Below, piece by piece: positions 35,503 to 44,160 of a DNA stretch of 64,000 nucleotides. The notes beneath the pieces were generated by a model. It was not told the DNA's origin, searched no databases, and was given only the letters and a program-made list of their open reading frames with translations. The stretch's first letter is position 1, and each line of letters begins with the position of its first letter. Both the position numbers and the translations under genes were made by a program. This stretch comes from Algoriphagus locisalis (GTDB lineage: Bacteria > Bacteroidota > Bacteroidia > Cytophagales > Cyclobacteriaceae). The stretch is from the NCBI RefSeq assembly GCF_900116615.1, contig NZ_FPBF01000007.1:248001-312000 (forward strand), written 5' to 3'.

Positions 35503-36531
35503 TTATGGGTTTGAAATTGTAATTGATTTATTATTGATTTTGTATTGAAAATCAGAAGAAATACTAATTCCCTCTAATACCTGATTCAAGGGTTTGTTGT
35601 GATATTGACCAGAGTATGACCAGTCTTTATCCACTTTTAAAGTGCTTTCTATAGTCACCCCAAACCACTCCTCCAGTTTCTCGATCACCTCCGGATAGCT
35701 GTCATCTTTAAAAATCAGGTACTGCTCTCTCCAACCAAATACTTCCAGAGGATCATACGCACCTTTGGATACTTCACCATTTTTGCGTTTGATCAACATT
35801 TCATTTGGAAGCACGGTAATTATCCCACCGGTTGAATCTGCCACCTCTACTTTTCCTTCTACCAAAGCGAGTTCAAAATCCTCCTCATTTTTCAGGTTGA
35901 AGGAAGTTCCTAAAACCGTCACTTGACTATTGTCTATCTCGATAATAAAAGGCCTGTTAGGGTCAGTCTTCACATCAAAAAATGCTTCGCCCTTCATTCG
36001 TACGGTTCTTTTCTCCCCATCAAAACTCTGGGGATATTCTATACTACTAGCCGCGTTGAGATGAACTCGTGTACCGTCTGGTAATTGGAATTTGTACTTC
36101 TGCCCCGCCGGATTATCAACGGTCAGCCAGGTGGTAACATGTTGATTTTTGGACTCCACCTGGTTTCTCTTATTCAAAACATCTATACCATAGACAGTAG
36201 AAAAGACCAGAAATAAAATGGCTGCTGTTTTGTGCCAACCACTCCATTGAAAATGACTACCATCTGCCCGTTGTTGATGACTCTTCTCCACGATGTCCTC
36301 ATAAAGATCCATGTAAGCCTGATCAGAAAGCACATACCTTTCTTTATAATCGATCATGGCAATAATCTCTTTGGACTTCTGGAGAATCGGTCTTCTTTCT
36401 GGATTATTTTCGATCCATTTGAGCCAAAAGTGGTTTGTCTCTTCTCCAGGATTTTTCACCCACTGAATAAAAAATTCATCGTTCAAAAAATCCTCTATCT
36501 CAAAATCTATGTATTTATATTTTTCGTCCAT
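35503..36531 (-). CDS. FecR-type anti-sigma regulator (FecR + DUF4974)
   Basis: The 342-residue protein has a cytoplasmic N-terminus (FLNDEFFIQWVKNPGEETNH), one TM segment (about 102-120; TAAILFLVFSTVYGIDVL), the FecR domain (about 140-240; NPAGQKYKFQLPDGTRVHLN, RTVRMKGEAFFDVKTDPNR) and a C-terminal DUF4974 domain (VIEKLEEWFGVTIES). It should hold the adjacent ECF sigma factor inactive until the STN-bearing SusC reports ligand. It lies 23 nt after the sigma gene, in the order sigma, FecR, SusC. Confidence 0.95.
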   Translation of the reverse strand: MDEKYKYIDFEIEDFLNDEFFIQWVKNPGEETNHFWLKWIENNPERRPILQKSKEIIAMIDYKERYVLSDQAYMDLYEDIVEKSHQQRADGSHFQWSGWHKTAAILFLVFSTVYGIDVLNKRNQVESKNQHVTTWLTVDNPAGQKYKFQLPDGTRVHLNAASSIEYPQSFDGEKRTVRMKGEAFFDVKTDPNRPFIIEIDNSQVTVLGTSFNLKNEEDFELALVEGKVEVADSTGGIITVLPNEMLIKRKNGEVSKGAYDPLEVFGWREQYLIFKDDSYPEVIEKLEEWFGVTIESTLKVDKDWSYSGQYHNKPLNQVLEGISISSDFQYKINNKSITISNP

Positions 36532-36554
36532 GGTAGTGGCAGGAAGCGCGCTGG

Positions 36555-37208
36555 CTAGGCTTTCTCAACTTCAAATATTTCTTTTAACTTCTCCATGGCT
36601 CTGTAAACCAAGGTTCGGGCTGTTTTAACCTCGCTGAAATTCATCACTTCAGCTATTTCCTTATAGGAAAGCTCTTCTTGGTAGAGCATGATAATAGCTT
36701 GTCTTTGTCTGGTTGAAAGCTTGTTCAGCGCCTTCGCTATTTCAGCTTTCTTCTCTAAAGCAAACTCTTCGTCTATTAGCTTGGTCTCGTGAGAGGTCTC
36801 TATACAAAAAATGCTCTCCTCGTTATCTATGGATATCAGATCAGCATTTAGTTTTTTCTCTTTTTTGAGAAACTTGAAAAGTTCTCGATGGAAAACAGTA
36901 AACAAGTATCCTTTGATTCGTTGTACGTCTCCAAGTTTAGCTTGATTTTTACGCAGATCTATAAACATTTTCTGAAGACAATCTCTGATTATTTCCTCTT
37001 GCTTACAGATTTGCATTCCATAATTAAATAAGTCTGCTACATACTTTCTGTAGATGTAATTAAATGCAGCTTCATCTCCACTTTTGAAAGATGCCCAGAC
37101 CTCTCGGTCTGATTTTTCAGTATATACAATCATCACCTGACTATGCTGCATGTATAGCATAGCTGAAGATTCAGTGGTTTCAATAGGTTTATTCTGGGTT
37201 TTTTTCAT
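36555..37208 (-). CDS. ECF RNA polymerase sigma factor, FecI/RpoE-like
   Basis: The 217-residue protein has sigma-70 region 2 (about 35-105; FKSGDEAAFNYIYRKYVADL, RDCLQKMFIDLRKN) and region 4 (about 150-205; LSTRQRQAIIMLYQEELSYK followed by EIAEVMNFSEVKTARTLVYR). Length is normal for the Bacteroidota ECF class linked to SusCD. It would activate the downstream SusC/D genes when released by FecR. The N-terminal 26 residues before MIVYTEKSDREVW look atypical, so the true start may be internal. Confidence 0.92.
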   Translation of the reverse strand: MKKTQNKPIETTESSAMLYMQHSQVMIVYTEKSDREVWASFKSGDEAAFNYIYRKYVADLFNYGMQICKQEEIIRDCLQKMFIDLRKNQAKLGDVQRIKGYLFTVFHRELFKFLKKEKKLNADLISIDNEESIFCIETSHETKLIDEEFALEKKAEIAKALNKLSTRQRQAIIMLYQEELSYKEIAEVMNFSEVKTARTLVYRAMEKLKEIFEVEKA

Positions 37209-37350
37209 TTGAACAGGAAGGTATCTCCACTCTTCACTTATAAAGAGTGTTTTTGGAGGTCAAACAACCTCAAAATTTTAAATTATTTTTTTTCATACAT
37301 GAAAAAATCTTTCATGCACGGCTTTTACACCTTAAAACCGAATAATAGAC

Positions 37351-37381
37351 CTCTGTGGCAGAATATTATTCTGCCACAGAG
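37351..37381. repeat. Perfect 14-bp inverted repeat upstream of the ECF sigma gene
   Basis: CTCTGTGGCAGAAT (37351-37364), loop ATT, and ATTCTGCCACAGAG (37368-37381) are exact mirrors. It lies 60 nt past the esterase stop and 140 nt upstream of the sigma start. No strong T-tract flanks it, so it may be a terminator-like hairpin for the esterase or an operator for the sigma gene. A further small hairpin is at 37298-37316. Confidence 0.55.
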
Positions 37382-37442
37382 AATTACTAGTAAATGGCCT
37401 TTTTTTAAGAAGTAAAAAAGAAACGTGGAGCTCTCAGGGAAT

Positions 37443-38372
37443 TCAGTCTGCTTCCAGAAATTCATTGACATCCAGCCAGTGAATGAAGGCATCAAACCAG
37501 CGATTACTGGTACGACCGGGATTGCCCAGGCCAAAGCCATGTCCACCGTTTTGGTAAAGGTGAAACTCCACAGGAATACCTGCCTTGTACCAGGAATCGA
37601 TCACACCAAATTGCCCTCTAAAAAGAAAATCATCCGTGGCAATGACGTTGAACATGGGCGGTGCATCTTTTGGAACCTCCACCGGTCCCATGCCTCCGTA
37701 GATCGGGCCGATAAAAGCCAGTTTCATGGTTTTGGAATTCAATGTACTGTGCATGGTCAAGCCTGCACCGGCAGAAAAGCCGATCATTCCTAACCTATCC
37801 ATATCAACACCCCACTCTTCTGCTCTATCCTTGATCATCGCATAGGCAGCCTCAGCATCTTCCAGTTGATCCGAGAGATCAAAGGGAGCTGGAGCTGGTC
37901 GGGCCGGAGCATTCGATGAACCAGACGCAGGCGCTGGTGGTGGCGATAAAGTCTGGTTCATAGATTCTTTAAAACCATCCAAGGACTCAGGAGTTGGACG
38001 AAGTCGGTATTTCAAAACAAAGGCAGCTATCCCCTGATCGGCAAGTGCCTGTGCCACTTCCCAGCCTTCATTTTTCAAAGAAAGCCATCTAAAACCGCCA
38101 CCCGGGGCGACAAGAACCGCTGCTCCTGTCGCCTTGCCTGGTTCAGGTAAAAATGGAGTAAGTGTAGCAGTAGTAATATTTCGTGCCATTGGATCACCCC
38201 ACTGCTTAAACCAAGTTTCAGAAGCTGGTTGATTTTCAACTCCACCTGTTCCCAGCAAAATTGCATTGGGTTCATCTGGAGTTTCCAGTGGATAAATGGT
38301 ACCGTCCTGAGCCATTGCGAAGGAGGCGATTAAGAGGCATGATGCCAGAATTGAGGTTTTTAATAGGTTCAT
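37443..38372 (-). CDS. Secreted alpha/beta hydrolase, acetylxylan-esterase-like
   Basis: The 309-residue protein has a signal peptide (ILASCLLIASFAMAQ), oxyanion motif VAPGGGFRWLSLK, a Pro/Ala-rich insert (about 145-163), nucleophile S200 in GFSAGAGLTMH and a C-terminal catalytic His in YQNGGHGFGLGN. The GGG loop and GFSAG elbow match BD-FAE/acetyl esterase-type hydrolases (such as AxeA-like enzymes) that deacetylate xylan or other ester-linked substrates. It is separated from the sigma gene by the 37351-37381 palindrome and may be transcribed independently. Confidence 0.9.
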   Translation of the reverse strand: MNLLKTSILASCLLIASFAMAQDGTIYPLETPDEPNAILLGTGGVENQPASETWFKQWGDPMARNITTATLTPFLPEPGKATGAAVLVAPGGGFRWLSLKNEGWEVAQALADQGIAAFVLKYRLRPTPESLDGFKESMNQTLSPPPAPASGSSNAPARPAPAPFDLSDQLEDAEAAYAMIKDRAEEWGVDMDRLGMIGFSAGAGLTMHSTLNSKTMKLAFIGPIYGGMGPVEVPKDAPPMFNVIATDDFLFRGQFGVIDSWYKAGIPVEFHLYQNGGHGFGLGNPGRTSNRWFDAFIHWLDVNEFLEAD

Positions 38373-38447
38373 GTTATTATGGGTTTTGTTAATTGTTTAT
38401 ATGATTCTCGCAATCTTTCCAGTAGACATATTTTCTTTGATGAACTG

Positions 38448-38487
38448 GCTGGAAGACCGATGACGGATGACCGAAGTAGCCTCAATG
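38448..38487. repeat. Copy of the 40-bp dispersed repeat
   Basis: GACCGAAGTAGCCTCAATG at the 3' part and GGAAGACCGATGACGG at the 5' part repeat 1505-1544 in opposite orientation, with about three mismatches in 40 bp. It lies in the gap between two esterase genes, away from any coding frame. Confidence 0.7.
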
Positions 38488-38605
38488 CAAGTGTTGACCA
38501 AATCCTATAATGCTTTAGTCTCTTAACTGGCAGAAAAACAGATATAGAAATATATCAATCTCTCACATCGTTAATCTTCTCTTAATTTGTACTCAAAGAG
38601 TTACT

Positions 38606-39496
38606 TTATTTAACCGTTGTAATATCCAGCGGACTGTATTGGTCGAACTTAGATTCATCTACAGGTTTGAAAAGAAGCTGAGAGAACATGTAAAGTCCAT
38701 TTTTCCATACTTTGAAATCATGCCCGCCAGTCTCCAGATAATAAATATGCGGCACATCATTATCTGCCAAATACTCATGGGTACGGGAAGAGAACCTCAG
38801 CAATCCATCGGCATCACCACAGGAAATCCACAGAAGTTTTAACATGTCCTTGGCTTTCTCAGGATCTGGTACCAAGACTTGTGGCTCCTTCGTATTTGGA
38901 GCAGAAGAAAACCCTCCTACCCAAGCAAACTTATCCAAGTTGCCCAAGCCGAAATTCAGTGATTGTCCACCACCCATAGAAAGTCCGGCAATGGCTCTAT
39001 TTTCCCTGTCAGTCAATACAGGAAACTCCTTTTCAATAAATGGAATCAAATCATTCAGCAGATCCTGCTCAAAAGTCGCAAAGGCCTGCACCTTGTCCGG
39101 CGCCATCACATTTCCTCCAGCGCTATCGTCTTTCATTGCCCTGCCATTTGGCATGACGACGATCATAGGCTCCAGCTTTCCATCCGCATAGAGGTTATCC
39201 AAAATCACCTCTGGATGTCCACCGTTTAGCCACTCTTTTTCATCGCCACCAATGCCGTGAAGCAGGTAAAGCACGGGGTATTTTTCATTTTCAGAAAAGC
39301 CCGGTGGAGTGTAAACCGTGGCTTTTCTGTCATTTCCTACCGTTTTTGAGTTGTAGGTAATGGTCTGGATTTCCCCGTGGGAAATTCCATCTCTAGTTTG
39401 GTCAAAGCCAGCCGGGGCTTCTTTTTCCAGATCCTGAGCATGGAGTTGCCCGACAAATAGAAACAATAGGAGTAATAGGTTTTTTGAGCGGTTCAT
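38606..39496 (-). CDS. CE1-like esterase (feruloyl/acetyl esterase type)
   Basis: The 296-residue protein has a signal peptide (LLLLLFLFVGQLHAQ), oxyanion region LLHGIGGDEKEWLNGG, nucleophile S173 in IAGLSMGGGQSL, and a catalytic His in TGGHDFKVWKNGLYMFSQ. It is a single-domain paralogue of the CE1-like enzyme at 19797 without that enzyme's N-terminal beta-sandwich, and probably removes acyl groups from hemicellulose. It lies downstream of a SASA esterase gene (57-nt gap). Confidence 0.9.
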   Translation of the reverse strand: MNRSKNLLLLLFLFVGQLHAQDLEKEAPAGFDQTRDGISHGEIQTITYNSKTVGNDRKATVYTPPGFSENEKYPVLYLLHGIGGDEKEWLNGGHPEVILDNLYADGKLEPMIVVMPNGRAMKDDSAGGNVMAPDKVQAFATFEQDLLNDLIPFIEKEFPVLTDRENRAIAGLSMGGGQSLNFGLGNLDKFAWVGGFSSAPNTKEPQVLVPDPEKAKDMLKLLWISCGDADGLLRFSSRTHEYLADNDVPHIYYLETGGHDFKVWKNGLYMFSQLLFKPVDESKFDQYSPLDITTVK

Positions 39497-39553
39497 ATAG
39501 GTTTTGGTTAGGTTATTTTTTGGGTTAAACTAATTGGTCACTAGGCTTTAGGC

Positions 39554-40453
39554 TTATTCTTTCATCAGCAGCGCTGCCATTTGTTCTCCATAGCGGGACC
39601 CGAGTAAGCGATACCCCGCAGCTGAGAAATGAAGTCCATCAGCAATCGCTTCGCAATCTGCTGAGGAAATTACATAAGAATTAGGAATTACATCTGGAAG
39701 GGTGGCAATGATTGGATTCATGCTGGCGCACTTTCCTCCCTGCTCAGCACTCACCAGTTCACCCGCCAAAAGCGGTACTGAATCAGGAGCCAAGCCAAGG
39801 TCACTAAGCAGATTATCGTAAACGCCTTCTACTTTCTTTGGCCAGGATTTGTCTCCAGTATTGGATTCTCCCTGATGCAGTAAAATGCCTTTGATCACCC
39901 CATCTTTCTGGGCAATCTTTGCTAGCTCTAGCAATCTTCCATAGGGATTGCCATCGTATTGGGCAATCATTCCTTTCATCCATCCGGGAGCCGTTTCCAC
40001 ATAGGATTCATAACTATCTTTCTCGAAAAGCTCGATTTTACACCCACCAACAGACACATTGATGATTCCGATTTTGATGCTGTCAGGTAGACTTTCAGCC
40101 AAAGTTTTTCCAAAATAATCCCCTGGCGTTAGGCCGGTATTGCATCTACTAAGTGGTGGGATGGCTGTATACCAGTTGCCCATTATTCTGTCTAAATCCG
40201 GACAATCCACTGCCTGCAACACTTTAAATCGCTCATTTGCCACTGTGTCCTGAGGTTCAGGCTTGGAATGGCCTTCCATGTTGGACTGGCCGAAGCTGAG
40301 GAAAATGTAAAAGTTAGGGTCTTGGGCAAAGCTGCTCGCCGTAAAAAACATAGTCAAGAAACTCGCTGAAAACAGCTTAAGCATTGATTTCACCCAAAAA
40401 TTGGAATGAATAGAAGGTCTAGGGTTTATCATAGTTTGGTTTTTAAAAGACAT
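39554..40453 (-). CDS. SASA-type carbohydrate acetylesterase (CE6-like)
   Basis: The 299-residue protein belongs to the SGNH/GDSL hydrolase SASA family: nucleophile S57 in FLSFGQSNMEGHS, block III-type GILLHQGESNTGDKSW, and a C-terminal Asp/His pair in DGLHFSAAGYRLLGSRYG. The signal segment (LKLFSASFLTMFFTASSFAQ) follows a 23-residue N-terminal extension. Start 40453 is supported because its ATG overlaps the ThuA stop in TAATG, a coupling signature. It should release acetyl groups from xylan or sialate-like sugars. Confidence 0.88.
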   Translation of the reverse strand: MSFKNQTMINPRPSIHSNFWVKSMLKLFSASFLTMFFTASSFAQDPNFYIFLSFGQSNMEGHSKPEPQDTVANERFKVLQAVDCPDLDRIMGNWYTAIPPLSRCNTGLTPGDYFGKTLAESLPDSIKIGIINVSVGGCKIELFEKDSYESYVETAPGWMKGMIAQYDGNPYGRLLELAKIAQKDGVIKGILLHQGESNTGDKSWPKKVEGVYDNLLSDLGLAPDSVPLLAGELVSAEQGGKCASMNPIIATLPDVIPNSYVISSADCEAIADGLHFSAAGYRLLGSRYGEQMAALLMKE

Positions 40454-41421
40454 TATTCATTTTTGTGTACACCTATCATTTCGGTTGGACGAAGGCTGGA
40501 ATTCTCACTCGTAGGAAAGTCAACCGGCACAGGATAAGTTACCTTTCCGCTGGCCAACCACTCAGCTGCCCGGATCACAGTAGTCTGAAATCCCGCACAC
40601 CTATAAGCCGGCGGATAGGTTTCCCCTCTCCAAAGATGTCCCATACTGGAATTATAGACATTCCCCCTTCCATACTTAATTACCCATTCCACAGGCCAAG
40701 TTTTCTTAGTGTCGGTGCTATCAAAAGCATAGGAAAGCACCCTCAGATTCTCAGCGGTACCGCGTGGAAAACTGTAAACTTCAGTGTTAACTGTCTTCCA
40801 TGATGCTGGATATCCCTCGTTAATCGGATGAGGGTTCAGAATTTGGATGAGCGCGTCAAATCTATCGCCATGACTCGTTCCCTTTCCTTCTCCTTTAGGA
40901 TGTCTGATCAGCTGTTCTTGATCATTTACTTCCAGAGCAATTCCTGCATCTGCCGAGCGCCAACCCAAGCCGATCATTTTATCGTATTCCTGCCAATCCG
41001 GAAATGCATTATTGGCAGAGTGAAGAATATACAGACGGCCGCCCTGCTTCACATAGGCTTCCAAACTCTTCTTTGCCGCATCAGGCCAGTTTAATTTCAG
41101 ATTCTGGATATTATTAGTGTTTTGAATTACTACAGCAAAGTCTTCAAAATCTGCATTCCATTTCTGCCTTTCAATACTGTCATTAGGTATGGTAGAAACT
41201 TCAACTTCAAACTTCCCACTTCCTTCCAAAATCCATTTAATCACTTTAGTAGTTTGCTTCCAATCATGATTACTGAATCCATCCACGATTAAAGCCTTAT
41301 GAATTGGTTGGGTTTGGGCAGAAAGATTCTCGCTCATAAAGACACATAAGCCAAAAGCGATCAGCACAGCTAGCCGCCTCAAACTAAGTCTTGATGAATA
41401 AGATTCTTTCTTAAAATCCAT
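40453..41421 (-). CDS. Secreted ThuA-domain protein
   Basis: The 322-residue protein has a TM/signal segment (LSLRRLAVLIAFGLCVFM) and a single ThuA amidotransferase-like fold (HKALIVDGFSNHDWKQTTK, LYILHSANNAFPDWQEYDKM, NSSMGHLWRGE). ThuA-like proteins occur in sugar loci, but their reaction is not established. It is coupled to the SASA gene by a 1-nt overlap (TAATG). The GH95 gene precedes it. Confidence 0.88.
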   Translation of the reverse strand: MDFKKESYSSRLSLRRLAVLIAFGLCVFMSENLSAQTQPIHKALIVDGFSNHDWKQTTKVIKWILEGSGKFEVEVSTIPNDSIERQKWNADFEDFAVVIQNTNNIQNLKLNWPDAAKKSLEAYVKQGGRLYILHSANNAFPDWQEYDKMIGLGWRSADAGIALEVNDQEQLIRHPKGEGKGTSHGDRFDALIQILNPHPINEGYPASWKTVNTEVYSFPRGTAENLRVLSYAFDSTDTKKTWPVEWVIKYGRGNVYNSSMGHLWRGETYPPAYRCAGFQTTVIRAAEWLASGKVTYPVPVDFPTSENSSLRPTEMIGVHKNE

Positions 41422-41487
41422 AGTTTTTACTGCTTACTCAATTCTTTTAAAATCTTTATTTCGTTGAAATACTACCTGTACTTAAAC

Positions 41488-43974
41488 TCATTTTCCTGCA
41501 ACCAAAGTAATCACCTCTCCCTCAGTGGTCTTGATATCATAAAGCTCCATATCACTAAGGTCCACAGGTACAATCTCAGCCTCCGGAGAAACAATTGGAT
41601 CGGCAGTCACAGGCACCTGATAGAAAGGATTCGGGTTTTCCCCACTTGCTTGCTTAAGCCCTTTCCCTTTTTCTAACTCCAAACCGTTAGGAACTCTCAC
41701 GCGTAGATTACCTCCAATCGTAGATTTAATAACCGCTTTTTCAACCTTCCCGTCTTTCCATTTCAGTTCCACTACTTCAAAACCTCCTTTGGCTCTGATT
41801 CCCGTAATGCTTCCTTCTTGCCAAACGTCTGGCAAGGCAGGAAGCAAATGAATTTCTCCATTGGCACTCTGAACCAACATCTCGGTAATCCCGGAAGTAC
41901 AGCCGAAGTTGCCGTCAATCTGGAATGGTGGATGTGCATCAAACAGGTTGTTGTAAGAACCACCTCCTTCGCCACGCTTAGCACTTACAGGAGAAAGCTG
42001 ATTTTGGATCAGTTTGTAAGCATGATTGCCATCCAGCATTCTTGCCCACCAGTTCACTTTCCAGCCCATGCTCCAACCAGTGGATACATCTCCACGCTGG
42101 ATCAAGGTATTTTTGGAAGCAGAATACAATTCCGGGGTACGAAGTGGGGAAATCTGATTTGATGGGAATAGGCCATATAGATGGGAAATATGACGGTGAT
42201 GATCATTAGGATCGTCAATATCATCCAACCACTCCTGAAGTTGACCGTGTTTTCCTATGTGCATGGGAGGCAATTTATCACGCATTGTTCTGAGTGAGTC
42301 TGCGAAAGATTCATCTTTACCGAGCATCTCCGAAGCCTGAATGACTGCACTGAAGGCATCAAAAACCAATTGATTGTCCATCGTGGTACCTGCATCCAAA
42401 GAAGAACCATCGTGTGCAGCAGGTGCATTTTCAGGGGAAGTACCCGGATTGACTACCAACCAAGGTTTGTCTGGATGCTCCACCAAGAAATCCACATAGA
42501 ACATTGCTGCACCTTTTAGAATTGGATAGATGGACTTCAGATATTCCTTATCACCGCTGTATTGGAAGTGATCCCAAAGATGCTGGCTGGTCCAGGCTCC
42601 TCCTCCACTCCAGATTCCCCAGAATATCGCATCTACTGGCCCTGTGATTCTCCATATATCGGTGTTATGATGAGCCATCCAACCCCTCGCACCATACATG
42701 ACGCGGGCTGTTTCTTCGCCTGCCTCAGCCATCTCAGAAACCATTTTTAGGAAAGGCTCATGAAGCTCAGCCAGATTTGTTTTCTCTGCCGGCCAGTAGT
42801 TCATCTGCGCATTGATATTGATGGTGTATTTGCTGTCCCATGGCGGTGACATTTCTTTGTTCCAAATCCCCTGCAGGTTTGCCGGTTGTCCCCCAGGCTG
42901 TGAAGAGGAAATGAGCAAATACCTTCCATATTGATAATAGAGCGTAACCAACTGAGGATCATCTCCTGTCTTAAAACTCTTTAAGCGCTCATCAGTAGGG
43001 AGTTTAGAAGCTTCTGTCTCACCCAAATCAAGACTTACGCGATTAAAGTACTTCTGATAGTCTATTAGATTTGTCTTCAATAAGTCATCAAATGATTTGG
43101 TTGCAGCTTTTGCCATAAATGCCTGAGCTCGGGCATTTTCATCTCCAGAGAGATCCAGGTAATTATTAAAGTTGGTAGCAATGGCAATATAAATCGTCGC
43201 TGCGTCTGCGTCTTTTACCGTGATAGAAGAATCGGAAGAAGTTAGCGTCCCTCCCTGATTTTTGGTTTTTGTAAGGCTTTTGAATTTCACCAAGCCTTTT
43301 ACTCCTTCATGATCTGTCGTAGTGCCGGAAATAGTCAATTCCTTTACTGAATTAAGGGCAACCGTAGCATTCGGCTGAGGAGTAGCCATGGATGCTGTGA
43401 AAGAAATCATCCCAGGCTTGCTGGCAGTAAGATGTACAGCAATGACATTGTCAGCGAAAGAAGCGATGGCTTCCCGGGTATAAGTTACGCCGTCAACTTT
43501 ATAGCTCACTTTGGAAATCGCCCGCTCTATATCCAATTCCCTGCGATAATCTGTAAAAGCAGCATGTCCTTCAAAAGCGATCTTTAGGTCTCCCACAGGC
43601 TGAAACTTCTGCCCATGTGACTTTTTGCTTTGTATGGTTTTTGCGGCTAGCTGTTCTGCTTCCTTTTGTTTTCCTTCGAAAATCAATCTTCTGACTTCCG
43701 GCAAGGCTGCCAAAGCATCCGGGTTATCATTCCTGTTTGGACCACCGGACCAAACGGTATGCTCGTTAAGCTGAATCAGCTCATTTTCCACATTCCCATA
43801 GATCATTGCTCCCAATCTGCCATTTCCTATCGGCAAGGCATCTGTCCAAACATCGGCAGCCGGCTGCTTGTACCAAAGCGTAAGAGGAGAGCTTTCCTGA
43901 GCTTTTGTCTTTAAGGAAAAAGCTATAAAAAGCAGGACAAAAAAGGTTCTTAAACAATATTGATTATTAAGCAT
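41488..43974 (-). CDS. GH95 family alpha-L-fucosidase/alpha-L-galactosidase
   Basis: The 828-residue protein has a signal peptide (FFVLLFIAFSLKTKAQ) and a full GH95 layout: N-terminal domain LTLWYKQPAADVWTDALPIG, GNGRLGAMIYG, NEHTVWSGG; catalytic (alpha/alpha)6 barrel with GIWNKEMSPPWDSKYTINI, NYWPAEKTNLAELHEPF and HRHISHLYGLFPSN; and C-terminal NLRVRVPNGLEL. GH95 enzymes remove terminal L-fucose, or in several Bacteroidota xylan loci L-galactose, from side chains. In this xylan setting L-galactose from complex glucuronoarabinoxylan is a plausible substrate (inferred). Confidence 0.94.
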   Translation of the reverse strand: MLNNQYCLRTFFVLLFIAFSLKTKAQESSPLTLWYKQPAADVWTDALPIGNGRLGAMIYGNVENELIQLNEHTVWSGGPNRNDNPDALAALPEVRRLIFEGKQKEAEQLAAKTIQSKKSHGQKFQPVGDLKIAFEGHAAFTDYRRELDIERAISKVSYKVDGVTYTREAIASFADNVIAVHLTASKPGMISFTASMATPQPNATVALNSVKELTISGTTTDHEGVKGLVKFKSLTKTKNQGGTLTSSDSSITVKDADAATIYIAIATNFNNYLDLSGDENARAQAFMAKAATKSFDDLLKTNLIDYQKYFNRVSLDLGETEASKLPTDERLKSFKTGDDPQLVTLYYQYGRYLLISSSQPGGQPANLQGIWNKEMSPPWDSKYTININAQMNYWPAEKTNLAELHEPFLKMVSEMAEAGEETARVMYGARGWMAHHNTDIWRITGPVDAIFWGIWSGGGAWTSQHLWDHFQYSGDKEYLKSIYPILKGAAMFYVDFLVEHPDKPWLVVNPGTSPENAPAAHDGSSLDAGTTMDNQLVFDAFSAVIQASEMLGKDESFADSLRTMRDKLPPMHIGKHGQLQEWLDDIDDPNDHHRHISHLYGLFPSNQISPLRTPELYSASKNTLIQRGDVSTGWSMGWKVNWWARMLDGNHAYKLIQNQLSPVSAKRGEGGGSYNNLFDAHPPFQIDGNFGCTSGITEMLVQSANGEIHLLPALPDVWQEGSITGIRAKGGFEVVELKWKDGKVEKAVIKSTIGGNLRVRVPNGLELEKGKGLKQASGENPNPFYQVPVTADPIVSPEAEIVPVDLSDMELYDIKTTEGEVITLVAGK

Positions 43975-44084
43975 TTTGGGTGGTTATTATTATTCAATTC
44001 TATTTTATATAAATCCTCATTTCTACCTGTAAGGATACAAAAGCAATACAGACCTTATTAACACTAATATTTAAGCTGCTTCCG

Positions 44085-44160
<76 letters not shown>

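Noticed and set aside
35503..37208. HTCS-type regulator in the xylan locus
   Set aside because: The genes are an ECF sigma and FecR with no histidine kinase, receiver or AraC domain.
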